From: Kytococcus schroeteri
GTDB lineage: Bacteria; Actinomycetota; Actinomycetes; Actinomycetales; Dermatophilaceae
DNA length: 7,151 bases
Reading direction: 5' to 3'
Assembly (NCBI RefSeq): GCF_002847825.1
Contig: NZ_PKIZ01000033.1
Span: 1 to 7,151 of the forward strand
How positions within the stretch are numbered: the first letter of the stretch is position 1; each line of letters begins with the position of its first letter. Of this stretch, positions 1-5,075 are shown piece by piece. The notes under the pieces were generated by a model. The model had not been told where the DNA came from, made no database searches, and worked only from the letters and a program-made list of their open reading frames with translations. Made by a program: the position numbers and the translations under genes.

Positions 1-106
1 CCTCCGAGGGTCCGCCCTCGGCTTCCGCAACCTGACCCACTACGTCGCCCGATCCCTCCTCGAAGCCGGCGGCTTCAGACCACGACTACACCCTCAGATC
101 GGATGA
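1..106 (+). pseudogene. 3' end of an ISL3-family transposase (partial)
   Basis: An open frame enters from the window edge (codons in phase from base 2) and ends at TGA 104-106, giving 34 residues. They include GFRNLTHYVARSLLEAGGF and then RPRLHPQIG, which resembles the conserved C-terminal tail of ISL3-family DDE transposases (RN..NY..R.LL..GG pattern). Such a transposase cuts and rejoins the ends of its own element. Only the tail is visible, so the rest may be complete outside the window. The terminal inverted repeat expected just after the stop is missing: within about three bases the sequence becomes the truncated body of a second ISL3 transposase on the other strand. The family call rests on this short tail, so it is moderately sure. 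That the element is damaged at its 3' end is seen directly. Confidence 0.6.
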
Positions 107-109
107 GCC

Positions 110-409
110 GGTGAAGCTCGCACCAGGGCAGAGGGCCTCTCGGCACACGTATCTGCGCTTGGCCCACACCAGTCGCACCGGTCTGCCGAACGAGGGGGCG
201 TCCACCAGGCGGACCTGATCGCGGCCGTGAGCGGTGGCCACCACCCCACAGTGCGGGCACCCGGCCGGCCCCGACGTGGACTCCACGTGCACCACCAGCC
301 CAGCATCACCGTCATCCACCACCCCGGTGACGCTCATCGCCGGCAACCCCAGCCACGTCTGACAGGCACCACACGAGGCAGCAGGGCACGGGGAAGTAGG
401 CTCAGGCAC
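110..409 (-). pseudogene. ISL3-family transposase, N-terminal zinc-ribbon fragment
   Basis: From a GTG at 407-409 the frame encodes about 100 residues with the standard ISL3 transposase N-terminus. The sequence PEPTSPCP is followed by [24 protein letters not shown] and a CPHCGVV zinc-binding pair. [15 protein letters not shown] comes next, then a second cysteine pair (CREALC) ending in the FT that normally precedes the helix-turn-helix region. The DNA-binding zinc ribbon is thus present, but the HTH, DDE catalytic domain and C-terminus are absent. After residue 100 the frame runs into unrelated sequence and stops at 86. It is a truncated, presumably inactive gene. The family assignment is firm from the motif order. 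The GTG start is chosen because PEPT directly after the initiator is usual in this group. Confidence 0.8.
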
Positions 410-484
410 AGTCGAGGTCCTTGGCGATCCGAGGGGGTAGAAGTCCTCAGATCATGCCCGGGACCTCGACCCCTACCCCCAAGC

Positions 485-508
485 ACCCACGCTCAACTCC
501 GAAGAGCC
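485..508 (-). repeat. Terminal inverted repeat of the left ISL3 copy (transposase 5' side)
   Basis: On the minus strand this 24-bp end begins GGCTCTTCGGAG and finishes TTGAGCGTGGGT. Its reverse complement occurs without mismatch at 7073-7096. It sits about 75 bp upstream of the transposase start, as expected for the transposase-proximal end. The bases just outside, 509-516 (CACAATCT), would be one half of an 8-bp target duplication if this is a simple ISL3 insertion; the other half is not in the window. Confidence 0.85.
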
Positions 509-664
509 CACAATCTGGACGTTGTGAGCCAGGCCGACCACGTGATCGACGTGGGCCCCGGCGCCGGTCGCCAGGGCGGCGAGGTGGTCTTCACCGGCAC
601 CCCCGCGGAGCTCACGCTGGCCGACACCGCCACCGGCCGCGCGCTGAAGACCGCCACGGCCTGA
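509..664 (+). pseudogene. UvrA-like ABC ATPase, C-terminal remnant
   Basis: Starting exactly at the base after the IS end, the frame reads [20 protein letters not shown] and continues [15 protein letters not shown] to TGA 662-664, about 51 residues. This matches the C-terminal ATPase tail of UvrA-family proteins (EHNLDV...AD.VIDLGP.AG..GG.VV..GTP), including the His-loop region and the Pro-Gly switch. The GPGAGRQGG form and the short ending suggest the UvrA2/DrrC-like branch, whose members are linked to drug or antibiotic resistance, rather than housekeeping UvrA; that choice is inference. All upstream domains, including the Walker A and signature motifs and the zinc fingers, are missing. No start codon belongs to it, because the frame upstream runs into IS sequence. 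It is a dead 3' fragment. A strong hairpin follows 18 bp after the stop. Confidence 0.8.
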
Positions 665-681
665 CGCGGTGACCGTGGCCA

Positions 682-717
682 ACGAGGCCCGGTCTCCCTG
701 GTGGGGCCGGGCCTCGT
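682..717. terminator. Strong hairpin between convergent genes, likely bidirectional terminator
   Basis: ACGAGGCCCGG (682-692) and CCGGGCCTCGT (707-717) form a perfect 11-bp GC-rich stem around a 14-base loop. It lies between the UvrA-like remnant (+, stop at 664) and the lipoprotein gene (-, stop at 737), so it can end transcription from both sides. There is no clear T-run, as is common for actinobacterial terminators. Confidence 0.7.
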
Positions 718-736
718 CGGTCGATAGGGTCGCCGC

Positions 737-1156
737 TCAGCGGGGGATGTCCTCGTCGTGGGGCTGCACGACGTAACGGTCCCCGTCCTCGCTCACGTCC
801 CACACGGTGACCGTCGCGACGGGGCCGTCGGCGGTGCTGACCTGCACCTGGTGGTTGCGGGCCATCTGCTCCCCGGTCAGCTCGCGGACCGTGAGCTCGG
901 AGGCGGCGTCAGCGCCTCCAGCCTTCTCGCGCACGGCGTTCAACCAGTTGCTGGTCTTGGGCTCGAAGCCCTCCCCGGAGAACTCACAGACCGAGTCCAC
1001 AGTGGCTTCGGGGCCGGTTTCCTTCAACAGGGCCGAGACCACCTCGGTGGGCGTCTCCCGCCCGCTCCCGCACGTGCCCTGGGAGCACCCCGTGATGGAG
1101 GCTGCTGTCAGGGCCGCGATCAGTGTAATGCGGATCAGACAGCGGTGGCGAACCAT
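737..1156 (-). CDS. Small secreted lipoprotein, unknown function
   Basis: This gene encodes 139 residues. The N-terminus is a lipoprotein signal: basic start MVRHRCLIR, hydrophobic stretch [10 protein letters not shown], then lipobox ITGC with the modified cysteine at residue 24. The mature part should therefore be anchored on the outer face of the cytoplasmic membrane. The mature domain of about 115 residues has two further cysteines (29 and 58) that could form a disulfide. It starts with [12 protein letters not shown] and ends in alternating beta-like stretches ([20 protein letters not shown], then RYVVQP). That outline resembles small NTF2-like actinobacterial lipoproteins, but I do not recognise a named family. 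The ATG (1154-1156) lies inside the 3' end of the amidase gene: the two frames overlap by 22 bp. This suggests translational coupling and a shared transcript. The hairpin at 682-717 follows the stop. Real-gene status is well supported; function is unknown. Confidence 0.75.
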   Translation of the reverse strand: MVRHRCLIRITLIAALTAASITGCSQGTCGSGRETPTEVVSALLKETGPEATVDSVCEFSGEGFEPKTSNWLNAVREKAGGADAASELTVRELTGEQMARNHQVQVSTADGPVATVTVWDVSEDGDRYVVQPHDEDIPR

Positions 1157-2250
1157 GTGCGTCCCGACTTACCCATGGCGGTGAAGGGCTTGTTGAGGGT
1201 GTCGGTGGTGTGGTACGAGAGCAGTGGGACCCCGTTATCGATCTTTGTGACCACCATGGTGTGGTTCATGTTGGCCGACCCACCTTCCTTGTACTGCAGG
1301 ATGTCACCATTGCGCAGGTCATAGACGTTGGGGAGTCGCCCTGCCTGGCCAGACTTGTTGCGGGCAAAGCGGTAGAAGTTCTCTGCGCCTGCCCAAGTCC
1401 AACTTGCCTTGACCGCGAGGCCGCCAGAGTAGTACCATGTCGTGTCGTCTCTGTACCACCCGTTTCGGGTCCGCCACCCGCCTGCCTTAAGGGCTTGCGA
1501 GATGAAACTGGTGCAGTCGTTCGAGAACGGCTTGTAGGCGCTGTTCCTGGAGAGGGCGTGCCGGCGACCGTAGTCGCGCACGGTGGTGTTGTTGGCTACG
1601 TTCGAGTATCCGGTGTAGATGCCCGCCGCGGTGCCCCCGGTGGGACGCGTCGAGGATGAAGGAACCTGCATGGCCGGCGGCAGAGGGGGCAACTCGGTGT
1701 CGGACGGTTCTACTGACTCGTCGGTGTAGTCGATGCCGAGTGAATCTGCCATGGAAGCTACTGAGGGGTCCGTTCGGACGATCTCAGGGGAGACGGCAAA
1801 GAACGTACCTGCCGGAACGCCTTGCGTGGCCTCGTCGACGATAACGAAGGTTTCCATCTCCTCCCACGTCGTTCCAGTGTTCAGGGTGCGGACCGTGTGC
1901 AGCGTGACAAGGCGACCGCCCTCGAGCGCGGTGGTGGAGACGGCAGCCGACTGCGTCTTCACGACCAGGAGGCTACCGTCCTCCTGCATGGCGTCATACA
2001 TGGCGTCGACCCTGTTCGCCTCGGCCCTTACGGACTGCGCATTGGTCTCGGCGTCGGCGGTAGAGTATGCGCCGATCGTCTGGATGCTCCCGTCGGCAAC
2101 TTGGCTCTCGTTGATTTGCGTGACGAGGGTGGCCAACTCGGCGGCCCCCATTCCAGATGGCTGGGTCGGTGTGTCAGCGGTGGGTGCAGCAGCGGTGGGT
2201 GCGGCCAACGCTAAGGAGATCACGGTGATCGTGGACAGGGAACGCAACAT
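1135..2250 (-). CDS. Secreted Amidase_6-type (papain-fold) hydrolase
   Basis: This encodes a 371-residue exported protein. A signal peptide (MLRSLSTITVISLALAAPTA, cleavage probably in the AAA-PTA stretch) is followed by about 170 residues I do not recognise and a proline/serine linker (ELPPLPPAMQVPSSS). The C-terminal domain, from about residue 210, carries Amidase_6 hallmarks: an R-Y-A-like start (VRDYGRRHAL), FSNDCTSFISQAL with the likely nucleophile Cys246, GDILQY, NHTMVVTK with likely catalytic His330, and SYHTTDTLNKPF. Amidase_6 is a putative amidase family with an NlpC/P60-like papain fold, so a peptidoglycan or peptide amide bond is a plausible target; the substrate is inference. I chose ATG 2250 over one ten codons upstream because AAAGGA lies six bases before it and the signal peptide then begins properly. 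A lipoprotein gene overlaps the 3' end. GC is lower than in the downstream block, suggesting separate origin. Confidence 0.85.
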   Translation of the reverse strand: MLRSLSTITVISLALAAPTAAAPTADTPTQPSGMGAAELATLVTQINESQVADGSIQTIGAYSTADAETNAQSVRAEANRVDAMYDAMQEDGSLLVVKTQSAAVSTTALEGGRLVTLHTVRTLNTGTTWEEMETFVIVDEATQGVPAGTFFAVSPEIVRTDPSVASMADSLGIDYTDESVEPSDTELPPLPPAMQVPSSSTRPTGGTAAGIYTGYSNVANNTTVRDYGRRHALSRNSAYKPFSNDCTSFISQALKAGGWRTRNGWYRDDTTWYYSGGLAVKASWTWAGAENFYRFARNKSGQAGRLPNVYDLRNGDILQYKEGGSANMNHTMVVTKIDNGVPLLSYHTTDTLNKPFTAMGKSGRTWFATAV

Positions 2251-2266
2251 GAAGCATCCTTTCGAA
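2251..2266 (-). promoter_or_regulatory. Ribosome-binding site fixing the amidase start
   Basis: Read on the minus strand, CGAAAGGATGCTTC directly precedes ATG 2250. The AAAGGA core sits six bases before the start, which favours this ATG over the one at 2280 that has no comparable site and would spoil the signal peptide. Confidence 0.65.
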
Positions 2267-2276
2267 AAAGTTGCAG

Positions 2277-2291
2277 GCAACCTTAGGTTGC
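2277..2291. promoter_or_regulatory. 15-bp palindrome in the amidase leader, possible operator or hairpin
   Basis: GCAACCT-T-AGGTTGC is a perfect palindrome with one central base, 27 bp upstream of the amidase ATG. On the coding strand CTGCAAC is repeated directly on its far side. It could bind a dimeric regulator, or fold in RNA as a six-pair stem with a three-base loop just ahead of the ribosome-binding site. No known regulator is recognised. Confidence 0.45.
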
Positions 2292-2377
2292 AGACAACAT
2301 TGGGAACGGCGATCCCGGGAGGGTGACGTTCGCGAAGGATGCGCAGAAGTTACGTATGGGATGATCCCGAGAGCTTC

Positions 2378-2406
2378 AAGATACTTGGGGAGTGCGGGAG
2401 TGTCAA
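2378..2406 (-). promoter_or_regulatory. Promoter for the amidase-lipoprotein pair
   Basis: On the minus strand there is a perfect -35 TTGACA (2401-2406), a 17-bp spacer, and a -10 TATCTT (2378-2383, four of six consensus bases). It would start transcription near 2371, giving a leader of about 120 bases before the amidase ATG at 2250. The leader contains the palindrome at 2277-2291. The -35 box lies directly against the inferred end of the IS110 remnant. Confidence 0.6.
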
Positions 2407-2434
2407 GGGGGGGTGTCACTATGGGATTCGCCAA
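2407..2434 (-). repeat. Probable right terminus of a decayed IS110-family element
   Basis: On the minus strand the bases after the transposase remnant read CTTGGCGAATCCCATAG and then TGACACCCCCC. This resembles the CTTGAC-AAA-CCCATAGG-ACACCCCC-type ends I recall from actinobacterial IS110 elements. IS110 elements lack true terminal inverted repeats, so the boundary is approximate and from memory. Confidence 0.4.
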
Positions 2435-2744
2435 GCGGCTGCGCCGGGTGATGCCGTCTCGGAGCATGGCGTGCGGGATATCGCGCCGACGTCGAGCCAG
2501 GCAGATCGGGGAGGCGTCGTGCGTCTTGCCCTGGGCGCGCTTTCGGCAGAAGTAGGCGCGGCTGGTGGGTTCGGACATGGCGGCGATGGCCGACAAGGAG
2601 GACGCGCGCTCGAGCTGCTTGTTGCCGTCAATGGGAGGGATCCTCGCCACGGCTCAATGTGTCTGATCTTCGGGTGATGGGCGCCAGTCGGGCGTGGGCC
2701 GCCGGATGTCCCGATGTGGCGAACGAGCCCCCCGACGTGGTGAG
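2435..2744 (-). pseudogene. IS110-family transposase, C-terminal remnant with frameshift
   Basis: Two adjacent minus-strand frames together rebuild the C-terminal half of an IS110-type (DEDD/serine) transposase. The first, about 2744-2631, reads LTTSGGSFATSGHPAAHA then RLAPITRRSDTLSRGEDPSH, matching the family's F.S..HLAAYAGLAPVTRRSGTSIRGE. The second, from about 2629 to 2453, reads GNKQLERASSLSAIAAM, SEPTSRAYFCRKRAQGKTH and LARRRRDIPHAMLRDG, matching GNK.LKRAFFLSAF...SRAYYDRKRAEGK and LARRR.DVLFAMLRDG. The frames differ by one base at 2628-2634, next to a TGA. The DEDD N-terminal domain is absent; upstream of 2744 no homology is visible. The element is old and inactive. The assignment is strong because motif order and spacing hold across the frameshift. 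Confidence 0.75.
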
Positions 2745-2921
2745 CCAGTCCGAAGGGTCCTCGTCGTGGACCAGTGAAAGCCACCGGGTTGGTGAGGTGG
2801 TGCACTGGCGCCTCGGTGTCGACATGGTGCATGCCGGCACTACGACCGGGCAGGCGCTGCAGGGGGCCGTCGGTGGTTGACGAACATGTGGAGGTCCGGC
2901 GGGCGCACGCGGGGGATCGGG
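2745..2921. other. Gene-free spacer between the IS110 remnant and the VOC gene
   Basis: These 177 bp lie past the 3' end of the VOC gene and upstream of the IS110 remnant. Frames are open on both strands, but none encodes recognisable sequence. A 7-bp inverted pair (GGTTGAC 2875-2881, GTCAACC 2921-2927) encloses the VOC stop region with a 39-base gap, too wide and weak to call a terminator. This may be further decayed IS or flanking sequence. Confidence 0.4.
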
Positions 2922-3722
2922 TCAACCCTCGGGAACTTGGTGCTGCATCTCCTCCGAGCCCTCGAACAGCCCGAACGCCGCACCCGCCGGGGTGGTCAGG
3001 TGCGCCGAGCGACCGAACTCGAGTTCCATCACCTCACCCACCTGCCCGGCACCGAGTTCCCGCGCCCTCGCCAGCACCGGGTCGAGCTGCGGCACCAGCG
3101 TGTACTGCACCCACAGTGCCTCGGCGCCGGCCTCCAACGGCCCGATGCCGAAGATCCCGTCCTGACCCAGCTGCGCCACCGAGTAGGGCGCCATCTGTTG
3201 GTCGAAGGTGAACCCGAACAGCTCGCCGTAGAACGCCTCGGCGGCCGCCACGTCCGGGGTCAGCAGGTCCTGCCAGCAGGGGAAGCCCAGCTCGTCGACC
3301 GTGCCGTAGCCCAGCATCCCGTGGCTCTCGTAGAAGGCCACCAGAGCCCCGGCGGGGTCCACGATCGCCGAGAAGCGTCCATGGTCCGGCACCGTGGTGG
3401 GCGCGATCTCCTCGGTCGCCCCGAGCTCCAGGGCCTTCGCGTGCGTGACGTCGGCATCGTCGGTGGCCAGGAAGACCGCGGCCACGTCGACCCCGCACGG
3501 CAGTGCCGGGCCGATGCCGAGCACATGGCGCCCGTCGATCTGGGCCGTGGTGTATCCGCCCATCTCCGGGCCACCAGCGGGGATGTCCATGGCGATCAGT
3601 CCGGGCTCGACCTCCCGGGAGAACAGGGCACGGAAGAACGCGGCCGTGCCGTCGGGGTTGGTGGTCCAGAAGTCCCGCCAGATGGGCGTCCCGGCGCGTT
3701 GGGTGGTGGTGCGTGCGGTCAT
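2922..3722 (-). CDS. VOC family protein with two glyoxalase-like domains
   Basis: The product is 266 residues with no signal peptide, so cytoplasmic. It is an internal duplication of the vicinal-oxygen-chelate fold. The first unit begins PIWRDFWTTNPDGTAAFFRALF (about residues 13-34) and runs to VDPAGALVAFYES. The second begins PCWQDLLTPDVAAAEAFYGELFGF (about 148-171) and ends TPAGAAFGLFEG. This is the usual length and layout of the CFP30B-like two-domain VOC proteins of actinobacteria. Family members include glyoxalases, dioxygenases and antibiotic-binding proteins; the metal and substrate cannot be set here. ATG 3722 is preceded by AAGGGA eight bases upstream. The gene is divergent from a TetR regulator 75 bp away, and a 31-bp inverted repeat lies between them, so TetR control of this gene is likely. 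Confidence 0.88.
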   Translation of the reverse strand: MTARTTTQRAGTPIWRDFWTTNPDGTAAFFRALFSREVEPGLIAMDIPAGGPEMGGYTTAQIDGRHVLGIGPALPCGVDVAAVFLATDDADVTHAKALELGATEEIAPTTVPDHGRFSAIVDPAGALVAFYESHGMLGYGTVDELGFPCWQDLLTPDVAAAEAFYGELFGFTFDQQMAPYSVAQLGQDGIFGIGPLEAGAEALWVQYTLVPQLDPVLARARELGAGQVGEVMELEFGRSAHLTTPAGAAFGLFEGSEEMQHQVPEG

Positions 3723-3749
3723 GGTGCAGGTCCCTTCAGAGGAATGTGA

Positions 3750-3780
3750 ACGGTGTCCACATGTAGGATGTGTTCACCGT
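3750..3780. promoter_or_regulatory. 31-bp inverted repeat, probable TetR operator for the divergent pair
   Basis: ACGGTGTCCACAT (3750-3762) and ATGTGTTCACCGT (3768-3780) are reverse complements at 11 of 13 positions around a five-base spacer GTAGG. The site fills much of the gap between the VOC (-) and TetR (+) starts. A possible -10 for the TetR gene, TAGGAT (3764-3769), lies inside it, so a bound dimer would block that promoter. Size and symmetry suit TetR-family operators. Binding by the adjacent regulator is inference. Confidence 0.65.
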
Positions 3781-3787
3781 ACACATC

Positions 3788-3793
3788 AAGGAG
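3788..3793 (+). promoter_or_regulatory. Shine-Dalgarno site fixing a GTG start for the TetR gene
   Basis: AAGGAG lies four bases before GTG 3798. The longer reading from GTG 3753 would start inside the operator and add 15 residues that look nothing like a TetR N-terminus. Confidence 0.65.
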
Positions 3794-3797
3794 TCCC

Positions 3798-4454
3798 GTG
3801 CCAAGCCCCCCATCCGATCCCGGTGAGAACCCCGCCCCGCGCGGGGGCTACCACCACGGCGACCTGCGCGCCGCCCTCATCGAGCAGGCGGAGGCCGTGG
3901 CCCGGGAGAAGGGTCCGGAGGCACTGACGATGCGGGCGCTCACCCGCCAGGTGGGCGTGAGTGCGAACGCGGCCTACCGCCACTTCGCCGACCGCGCCGC
4001 CCTGGTGCAGGAGGTCACCTTCCGGGCCCAGGCGGCCGTGGCCCGCGCGATGGACGCCGCCCGGGCCGGCCTCCCCGCGCAGGCCGATGGGGCGGCTCAC
4101 CTCACGGCCGTGGGGCGCACCTACATCGAGGCCGCACGGGCCGAGCCCGGGCTGTTCCGCACGGCCTTCACCGAGCCGGCGGACCTCGAGCTCTCCGCCG
4201 ACCCCCGGGCCGCTGGCGATTCGGGCCTCACCCCCTTCCTGCACCTGTCCGATGCCCTCGACCGCATGGTCGCCGACGGCTCGCTGGCCGCTGAGCTGCG
4301 CGAGGGCGCAGAGGCGCCGTGCTGGTCGGCCGTGCACGGGTTCTCGATGCTGGTCGTCTCCGGCCCGCTGCGCAGCGCACCGGACGAGGTGGTCGACGCC
4401 CTGGCCGCCCGCACTGTGGCCACCGCCGTGCACGGCATCACCCAGGCGCCGTGA
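3798..4454 (+). CDS. TetR/AcrR family transcriptional regulator
   Basis: The product is 218 residues. After a short proline-rich lead comes the family signature GGYHHGDLRAALIEQA, then the DNA-binding helix-turn-helix LTMRALTRQVGVSANAAYRHF (about residues 43-63). The rest is the helical ligand-binding and dimerisation domain, in the style of the C-terminal domain paired with YHHGDLR-type regulators (VGRTYIEAARAEPGLFRTAF, APCWSAVHGFSMLV). The length is normal. The start is set at GTG 3798 by the AAGGAG site. It is divergent from the two-domain VOC gene and shares a 31-bp inverted repeat with it. The most likely role is repression of its own promoter and of the VOC gene until a small ligand binds. 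The ligand is unknown. The downstream DinB gene starts 43 bp after the stop. Confidence 0.9.
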   Translation: MPSPPSDPGENPAPRGGYHHGDLRAALIEQAEAVAREKGPEALTMRALTRQVGVSANAAYRHFADRAALVQEVTFRAQAAVARAMDAARAGLPAQADGAAHLTAVGRTYIEAARAEPGLFRTAFTEPADLELSADPRAAGDSGLTPFLHLSDALDRMVADGSLAAELREGAEAPCWSAVHGFSMLVVSGPLRSAPDEVVDALAARTVATAVHGITQAP

Positions 4455-4496
4455 AACCCGCTTGACCGGCAGTGCCCCAGCGGCGAGCCTCCCCCC

Positions 4497-5048
4497 ATGA
4501 CCACCGCAGCGCCGAACCTCCCCGCCACCACCCCCGACCCGCCGGACACCCGACCCGACCAGGCCTTCCTCGCCGGCGACCGGGAGAACCTCGAGTGGTG
4601 GGTGGAGCTGTACCGACAGACCCTGCCGCTCAAGGTCGGCGGGCTCACCGGCGAGCAGCTCGCCCAGCGCGCGGTCCCCCCATCGACGCTGTCGTTGGCG
4701 GGCATCGTCCGCCACCTCACCGAGGTGGAGCTGTACTGGTGCGGTGAGGTCGTCGCGGGTGCGGAGGTGCCGGACGTCTACTCCACCCCCGCCTCACCGG
4801 ACGGGGACTTCCTCGATGCCGGGGCCGCGACCGCCGTACAGGATGTCGCCGCCTTCTCCGATGCGGTGGACCGCGCCCGCGCCTGGTGTGCGGGGGTCAC
4901 CGACCTCGACGCCCCGGTCGCCGGCACCCGCCACGGGGACCCGGTGAACCTGCGCTGGGTGTACGCGCATCTCATCGAGGAGTACGCCCGGCACCTGGGG
5001 CATGCGGACCTGCTGCGCGAGGTCGTCGACGGCCGCACCGGTTACTGA
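4497..5048 (+). CDS. DinB superfamily protein, DUF664 type
   Basis: The product is 183 residues and cytoplasmic. It follows the DUF664 branch of the DinB four-helix-bundle superfamily, whose studied relatives include metal-dependent thiol transferases using mycothiol or bacillithiol. Visible marks are the first-helix histidine in GIVRHLTEVELYWCG (His73) and the last-helix motif WVYAHLIEEYARHLGHADLLRE (His158, His166, His169), the likely divalent-metal ligands. The end, VDGRTGY, is also typical. In a mycothiol-making actinobacterium, thiol-dependent detoxification is plausible, but the substrate is not visible. ATG 4497 is six bases after a weak -10-like GAGCCT (4485-4490), with a TTGACC -35 (4462-4467) 17 bp before that. 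A near-leaderless promoter is therefore possible, although the -10 is poor. The NUDIX gene follows 27 bp after the stop. Confidence 0.88.
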   Translation: MTTAAPNLPATTPDPPDTRPDQAFLAGDRENLEWWVELYRQTLPLKVGGLTGEQLAQRAVPPSTLSLAGIVRHLTEVELYWCGEVVAGAEVPDVYSTPASPDGDFLDAGAATAVQDVAAFSDAVDRARAWCAGVTDLDAPVAGTRHGDPVNLRWVYAHLIEEYARHLGHADLLREVVDGRTGY

Positions 5049-5062
5049 GCGGGCGCCGCCGC

Positions 5063-5075
5063 TACCCTCGCGACC
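5063..5075 (+). promoter_or_regulatory. -10 element for a probable leaderless NUDIX transcript
   Basis: TACCCT (5063-5068) fits TAnnnT and lies seven bases before ATG 5076. No Shine-Dalgarno sequence is present. Transcription would start at or next to the A of the ATG. The -35 region is not convincing. Confidence 0.5.

Larger units (their letters stand above)
107..508 (-). mobile_element. Left ISL3-family insertion sequence, 5' part only
   Basis: This is the 5' part of an ISL3-family element read on the minus strand. It consists of a terminal repeat at 485-508, about 75 bases of leader, and the first 100 codons or so of the transposase. Homology stops at about 107-112, where it meets the 3' tail of another, oppositely oriented transposase. 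The outer end (508) is sharp: base 509 is in frame within a UvrA-like gene. The element therefore inserted into, or was left at the edge of, that gene. It cannot be autonomous as seen here, although its outer end could still be recognised by an intact related transposase. Confidence 0.75.

Noticed and set aside
227..508. Upstream extension of the UvrA-like frame to an ATG at 227
   Set aside because: The extension is antisense to the ISL3 transposase and its terminal repeat; the UvrA homology begins at 509.
2251..2280. ATG ten codons upstream as the amidase start
   Set aside because: It would place Phe-Ser-Lys-Gly-Cys before the signal peptide and has no ribosome site; ATG 2250 has AAAGGA at six bases.
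2875..2927. 7-bp inverted repeat GGTTGAC/GTCAACC around the VOC stop as a terminator
   Set aside because: The stem is short and the 39-base gap too wide; no continuous hairpin is seen.
3753..3797. Upstream GTG start for the TetR gene
   Set aside because: It lies inside the operator and lacks a ribosome site. GTG 3798 has AAGGAG at four bases and gives a normal TetR N-terminus.
3786..4715. Long minus-strand open frame opposite the TetR and DinB genes
   Set aside because: It is glycine/arginine-rich with no domain, and both recognised genes are on the other strand. Long open frames on the opposite strand are expected at this GC.
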